Assembly: GCA_022113835.1 (NCBI GenBank)
Contig: JAILWY010000021.1
Coordinates: 5,394,001-5,458,000 of the forward strand
Direction: 5' to 3'
Length of the DNA: 64,000 bases
From: Atopsyche davidsoni
Taxonomy: Eukaryota; Arthropoda; Insecta; Trichoptera; Hydrobiosidae
The notes beneath the pieces were generated by a model. That model was not told where the DNA came from. It searched no databases and worked only from the letters and a program-made list of their open reading frames with translations. The position numbers and the translations under genes are program-made. Each line of letters begins with the position of its first letter. Position 1 is the first letter of the stretch. Below are positions 59,291-64,000 of the stretch, one piece after another.

Positions 59291-60100
59291 TGCATGTGCA
59301 ATGTGCCGTGTGCACCTCCTGCAATGCTACTTATTGCATTCTCTATTTCCTTGTTCTGCCTATTTTATCGTGTTGCTGGAATAAGGTATCATTATGTGAA
59401 ACATGTTACTTCTTCTAAATTTTCTCCGTCCGGGGGACTCCTACCATTTATAACGACGTGTGACTGAAAAATATTTTATTTTTTTGACCAAATATAAAGA
59501 CCATATATCGAGAGTCGTCAAGCTCGATTGTGGTATTGGCAGGTAAATACTGATACAAACAATTTTTAATTTATAATTTTAAACTATTATATTTGTATTG
59601 GTAAAACACGATTCGAGACAAATTACAAAAAAATAATAAAAATAAAATTCTCATTTCCGATCTGTGTTTACTAGTCAAGGATATAAAATAGCGTTGAAGA
59701 GTTTAAGCTTTTCTTATAAGAATAAGCTTATTAGTCAACTAATAAATTTAAGCAATGTTGTTATTGTATTACACAAATATTCCAGAACATATAATACTCA
59801 AACTTTTTCATTGGTTTTTCTGCAAAATAATTTTAAAAATCTACAACATGAGCTCATTGTTCTTGTATTCACATTCTTAGTTATAATTTTTAATTCAAAT
59901 AGAAAAAAATCAATTGTTTGTATTTAATGGCCTTAGAATAAAAATGTGATTGTAAAATATGTGCTATTTTCTCATGAGTCACTTTTTTACATTGTTTTTT
60001 AAGTTTTTTCAATTACACGAAACTGGTAAAATCACAAACAATTAATTGCCGTACTGCAGCGTCGACTGCAGTATTGTATCAAAGAATAATTAAAAATCAG
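59291..60100. other. A+T-rich spacer
   Basis: A short palindrome ACTGCAGCGTCGACTGCAGT lies at about 60053-60072. No gene recognised. Confidence 0.45.
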
Positions 60101-60370
60101 AATTTCATAACCTTTTGTCGGAAACGCCACGCCGACAATAAATTCCGTTTTTAATTCTCGTTTCAAAATTAATTATGCCATATGCCCATGATTTATGGGC
60201 CGATTTGTGTTGGATATATACAAACAAAGCGGGAAATCCTTTTACATATTTATAAGGCTTCCATAAAAATGTATTTAGACAGCTTATTATGCTGTTATTC
60301 TTAAGACTCGCGTGCGATTCTGCAGTCATGCCACGGCGCAGGCAGGGCCAGATTCTAATAATGTGCAGAT
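60101..60370. promoter_or_regulatory. Island with TTTATGGGCC
   Basis: TTTATGGGCC at 60192-60201, followed by TATTTATAAGGCTTCC and CCACGGCGCAGGCAGGGCC. A 92-codon minus-strand opening shows no domain. Confidence 0.3.
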
Positions 60371-61930
60371 TGTTAATAAACAATGTTTACTTCTTGAATT
60401 GTTGAAGACAGTATTTCTACAAACTGTATGATCAAATAATAGATGTATGCTTTATGTAAGATTTGTGACCAAATAATTGGAAAGTTTATTTAATTATAAA
60501 GTCTGATGCAATCTTTTAGTAAAATTATTTTATTTGTTGAATCTACTGGACTGGTATCTTTTATAATATATAACAGCTAAAAAAATATATACCAACCATG
60601 CCTTTTGTTATTTTTAAAATATTTTTTAAAAAATTGTCTAAAACTGATCACTTCACGAAATACAATAAAAATTCTGAACCACTTTTTATCAACCCTATTT
60701 TGCAGGATTCAAAATATTTTTATAGGCATAGTTTTAAATCTCTGCCTATCGCAAATTCAAATCGTTAGAATTATATATTTTATGAATAAAGGCTTTACAA
60801 ATTAAATATTTCAAGTACGGATAGAACATTCATATGCCAGTAATGATTTTAAATATAGGAATCTAAAAATTGCTATTGATGGGTTATCTACAAATACAAT
60901 TTTTTTATGACCAAGACAAATCACAAATATAAATACAAATAGTTAACAATTCATATTACGGTTCTGTTGGTGTATATTTTTTTACAATTTGCCCCAGTTA
61001 CCGATCCTGAACGAGGTGGGGTGCACACGATTACCCTTTCACAAATACATTTGACTGTGTAACTGACTAAAAAATTATAAGGTTCTACTCGTGTATACCT
61101 ATTAATTCCACTTGTTTGTCTGTTAGATATGTAAAAATAACGCAGTGATTTAATTGAAGTTTTAATTACACCATAGCTGCATAATTATCGTAAAGGTTTG
61201 TAGTTACAACAATGCATTTTTGACGGTTTTTAAATTAACTAGTATATATCGTGCGCGTGAAATAATAGTGACGAATTTAAAAATCTTTTGTTGTTCAATG
61301 TTTTGTAATTAAAAAAAGTATATGCAAGAATGCAGTTTTGAAACAGAATATTTTGTGAAATCGCGTTTAAGAGAGGAAAATATTACATTTTATTTTCTAA
61401 TTATATTAAGTTCAAAATTTGGATTAAAAATTATTATTTTGAAACAAAAATTAAGTCAGTCTGTCCTAGACATAATCTGATTGCATTTTAAACGTATTTT
61501 AATAATTTATTAACTGTCTATTAAATGGGGTATTTTTTTTGTGTCGACGTTTGTTAGTATTATTCAAAATAAAAATATTTACAATAAAAACAGTTTTGTA
61601 TTATTTATATTAGTTTGGATTTAACTGGAGTAGTCATTTTAATTTTATCTGCTCTTTAGAAATGATTAACAATAGTTAACCCAACTTTTGTTTTATCTAG
61701 GTACTCGGTTGTTGATAAAAGAGAGTATTTATTATTGTTGAGAATATTCTATTGCATTCGGTGCTTATTCTACTTTTAACTAAATAATTATTGACATGTA
61801 ACAAACAAAATACTTGAAATTAAAGATTTAAAAGTATTTAAACACATAAGCAATATGATGTATGCAAGAATAAATGTAACCTCATGATGTACTATGTCTA
61901 ATTAAGTAATTATCATTAATTTGACAGTAC
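60371..61930. other. A+T-rich spacer
   Basis: A small mixed patch at 60990-61045 (TTGCCCCAGTTACC, GAGGTGGGGTGC). Otherwise nothing recognised. Confidence 0.4.
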
Positions 61931-62030
61931 ATTACCTGAGGTTACCTGTTCATAAATGCGCCACTATCGGCGACGTGTTTACCGTACCCGATTGCACCTC
62001 TTAATTGGACATATTAATGCATTTAATTAA
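61931..62030. promoter_or_regulatory. Small island
   Basis: About 60 bases of balanced composition. On the minus strand they stay open and end at ATGAACAG|GTAACC, which resembles a donor. Too short to call an exon; a regulatory element is equally possible. Confidence 0.15.
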
Positions 62031-63839
62031 TGCAAATGTATTTAGTGCAAAAGATTCTAGGAGATAACTTAAAATTAAGGTATAATTGAACGAAATAATT
62101 AGTGTCTGTTTAATTAATTTTATGAGCATCATGTCTAACCATTATAATAACTTTGTAAAACATACAACTTACAATTATTATACTGCTATGTAAGTATTTG
62201 AATTATGTAGCAATTTTTTTTAAGCAATTACAGTTTTAACAGCATGTGCAGTTAAATAAAAACAGGATTACTTAACTTATAACAAATAACTAATTGGCAT
62301 TTATAATGATGAATCAAGCATTTTATCAGTAGTTACAGTTAAAGCAATCATTTGTTAATTTAGACTTAGTGCTATAATTGGAGTTATGTTAATCATTCGT
62401 TTGTTTAAATTAAACCTTTGTGCTGAGGCATACAAAGCATGTGTAAATCTTATCTGATTCTATCCAGCTAATGTGTGTTATAAATACATTTCTTTCACCC
62501 AGCACTGCTGTCCACCAGCTCTGCAAAAAACGCTGGCCATCCAGGACACGCGCGAAAGCCTCCATTGTGACTGCCAAAATTAGCGGATTTTTCATACTTT
62601 AAACTTCACAAGTTCAATTATTTTTTATGTGAACATCATAATTATCAACCCATTCATTCGTTTCTAAAGGTGTATAAGAACAGAGATTGCTTACGTTACA
62701 AATTTAAATTTTCTGAAACGTTTCCAGTTGAGTACTTTATCTCCTTCGCTATGCCCAGTGGAAATATCACTTGTTTTCTTTCATCCCTAGCTTTTGGGCG
62801 GTTCTGCATTCATATACACCACAGCATTATTTTATTTTATGTTCTACTCCTTTTTTGTTACGTAAATCAGGTATGCAAGACCATGATTCTGGCATATGAA
62901 TCTTAAATTGTCTTTTGATACCATACTGATTTTATTTACAGTATGACAAGAAATCGTCTACACGAGATGACTCATTAGTATTATTAGTTATTGATTCATG
63001 ATATTGGAATTCATAATTATGTATACCTATACCAAATGACTAATGATATTAGTTTTGAAATATGTTGGTAATGTTGATATATTCACATTTAAAATAAGTT
63101 TTTAAAAATAGTGTAAGCTCATCATTATTTTAAGTAAAAAAATGATTTATAGCCTTTAAACTAAAAAAAATTGTAAAAAACTTTTGTATGGATACGAGGT
63201 TTTGGGGCTTTAAAGGTTATTCTCGCTTGTATAGCTGTAACAATGGCTTGAATTTGTAAGGCCGTTTAATTTGTTGATGCTACAACACCTACTTGTACTT
63301 ATGAATTTGCATATTTTTAAATACATTATAGTACATTGCGAAGCGGTGTACACCTTTTAACACGTTCGCTCTCAGCTGGTCTTCCATTGTTCCCGGAGGG
63401 CATCAGGTATCGCCAATCTAAGCCCGCGAGCAGAGCTCCACCGTCGTGTTATTTTATTTTAACAATGGGTTCACTTTTGTGTCAGGGTTCGACAACAGTT
63501 TTAGTGCATTATAAATTTCCATCACATTATCTTTTCGTTTTGTAATTTTATTAAATAATTTCATAAGGATAATATTTAATTGTTATTTTTAAACTTAAAA
63601 AACATTATCAATTAGTGCCTTATAAATATATGATATAAAATTATATATATGGTGTGTAATCAGTGTTTTAAAACTGCGTTCCACACGCAAAAATGAATAC
63701 GAGCTTTCATGATATTGCCAACACCATTTTAGACTTAATTCTTATTAAAATGTTTGCACACTGGATAATTTTATTTTTAAATCTAGTGAAACCATAAGTT
63801 GTTTTATGCATAGCTGTTTGTTGAACCTGGTCTTCTTAG
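62031..63839. other. A+T-rich spacer
   Basis: The 78-codon opening at 62670-62906 is hydrophobic with no recognisable domain and does not start with ATG. A mixed patch lies at 63330-63450. Confidence 0.35.
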
Positions 63840-63914
63840 GCAAATGAATCTGTATAACAAGGTGCATGCATGGTTCGCTCCTAGTCCAAGGCTTCCTAAC
63901 ACCTCCGGTACCAG
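63840..63914 (+). CDS. Candidate 75-bp internal exon, unknown gene
   Basis: A pyrimidine-rich acceptor GGTCTTCTTAG ends at 63839 and a perfect donor CCAG|GTAAGT starts at 63915. Between them, the frame beginning at 63841 is open for 24 codons, reading QMNLYNKVHAWFAPSPRLPN and on, with plausible codon use and an ATG at 63844 that could also be a start. The length is a multiple of three and both junctions have the same phase, as in cassette exons. Another frame has an early stop. No gene family is recognised. This is the best host-exon candidate in the window but rests only on splice consensus and an open frame. Confidence 0.4.
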
Positions 63915-64000
63915 GTAAGTTTATTGTCCTCCGCTTTACGTTATCGCCGTCCGTGTTTATGTAATCGTATTTGTGTAATCAGACCTTTGGGTCGCAAGAG
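63915..64000. other. Window end, putative intron start
   Basis: GTAAGTTTATT begins what would be an intron if the preceding exon is real. CGTTATCGCCGTCCG follows; nothing else recognised. Confidence 0.3.

Noticed and set aside
62670..62906. Hydrophobic 78-codon ORF with a CAGGTATGC donor-like site
   Set aside because: No ATG start, no recognisable membrane-protein family, and A+T-rich codons typical of random sequence.
1..64000. Bacterial or viral origin
   Set aside because: Extreme scarcity of long ORFs, no operons, and several classes of animal transposon with their target duplications point to a nuclear insect-type genome.

Overview
This window looks like a non-coding stretch of an arthropod, most likely insect, nuclear genome. 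It is strongly A+T-rich, has no long intact open reading frame outside one retroelement, and carries remnants of animal transposon families: Tigger/pogo, mariner, piggyBac, hAT and Ty3/gypsy. Short tracts of CCTAA/TTAGG, the common insect telomere unit, sit inside one satellite-like block. There are no ribosome binding sites, operons or other prokaryotic signs. I recognised no host protein-coding gene, so the window is probably a gene desert or one or more very long introns.

Layout. From 1 to about 21,300 there is A+T-rich spacer with short G+C-rich islands at about 2.8, 3.5, 4.3, 6.1, 7.1, 8.5, 10.1, 11.0, 18.7 and 20.1 kb, plus two tRNA-derived SINE candidates and one palindromic MITE. From 21.3 to 26 kb there is a hairpin MITE, a 488-bp hAT element with intact inverted repeats and 8-bp target duplication that contains a mariner-type fragment, two weak exon candidates and a perfect 63-bp-arm palindrome. 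From 26 to 37 kb there are more islands, one with paired Sox-like sites, a Tigger transposase fragment and a second MITE copy.

From 37,370 to 40,268 lies the clearest element: a 2.9-kb Ty3/gypsy-type LTR element on the minus strand. Its two 321-bp LTRs show one difference by eye. It keeps a SAP-domain Gag start, two in-frame repeat arrays and the integrase C-terminus, but has no protease, reverse transcriptase or RNase H. From 40 to 49.3 kb there are islands, a mariner 5' fragment and a 772-bp piggyBac-type remnant flanked by TTAA. From 49 to 64 kb there are islands, including one with a DRE site and GATA sites and one that resembles a promoter, a two-copy higher-order satellite at 57.4-58.1 kb, and a 75-bp candidate exon with good splice sites at 63,840-63,914.

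The islands share motifs (TTTATGGGCC, ATGGC(C/G)GCC-like, TGACAG, CACGTG, CTCCAGGGYTRCCAAC). Their spacing across a transposon-tolerant desert resembles the regulatory surroundings of a developmental gene. That is inference and needs comparative data. I found no convincing new multi-gene system. The best leads are the trans-dependent LTR element, the long palindrome, the nested hAT element, the higher-order satellite and the terminal candidate exon.
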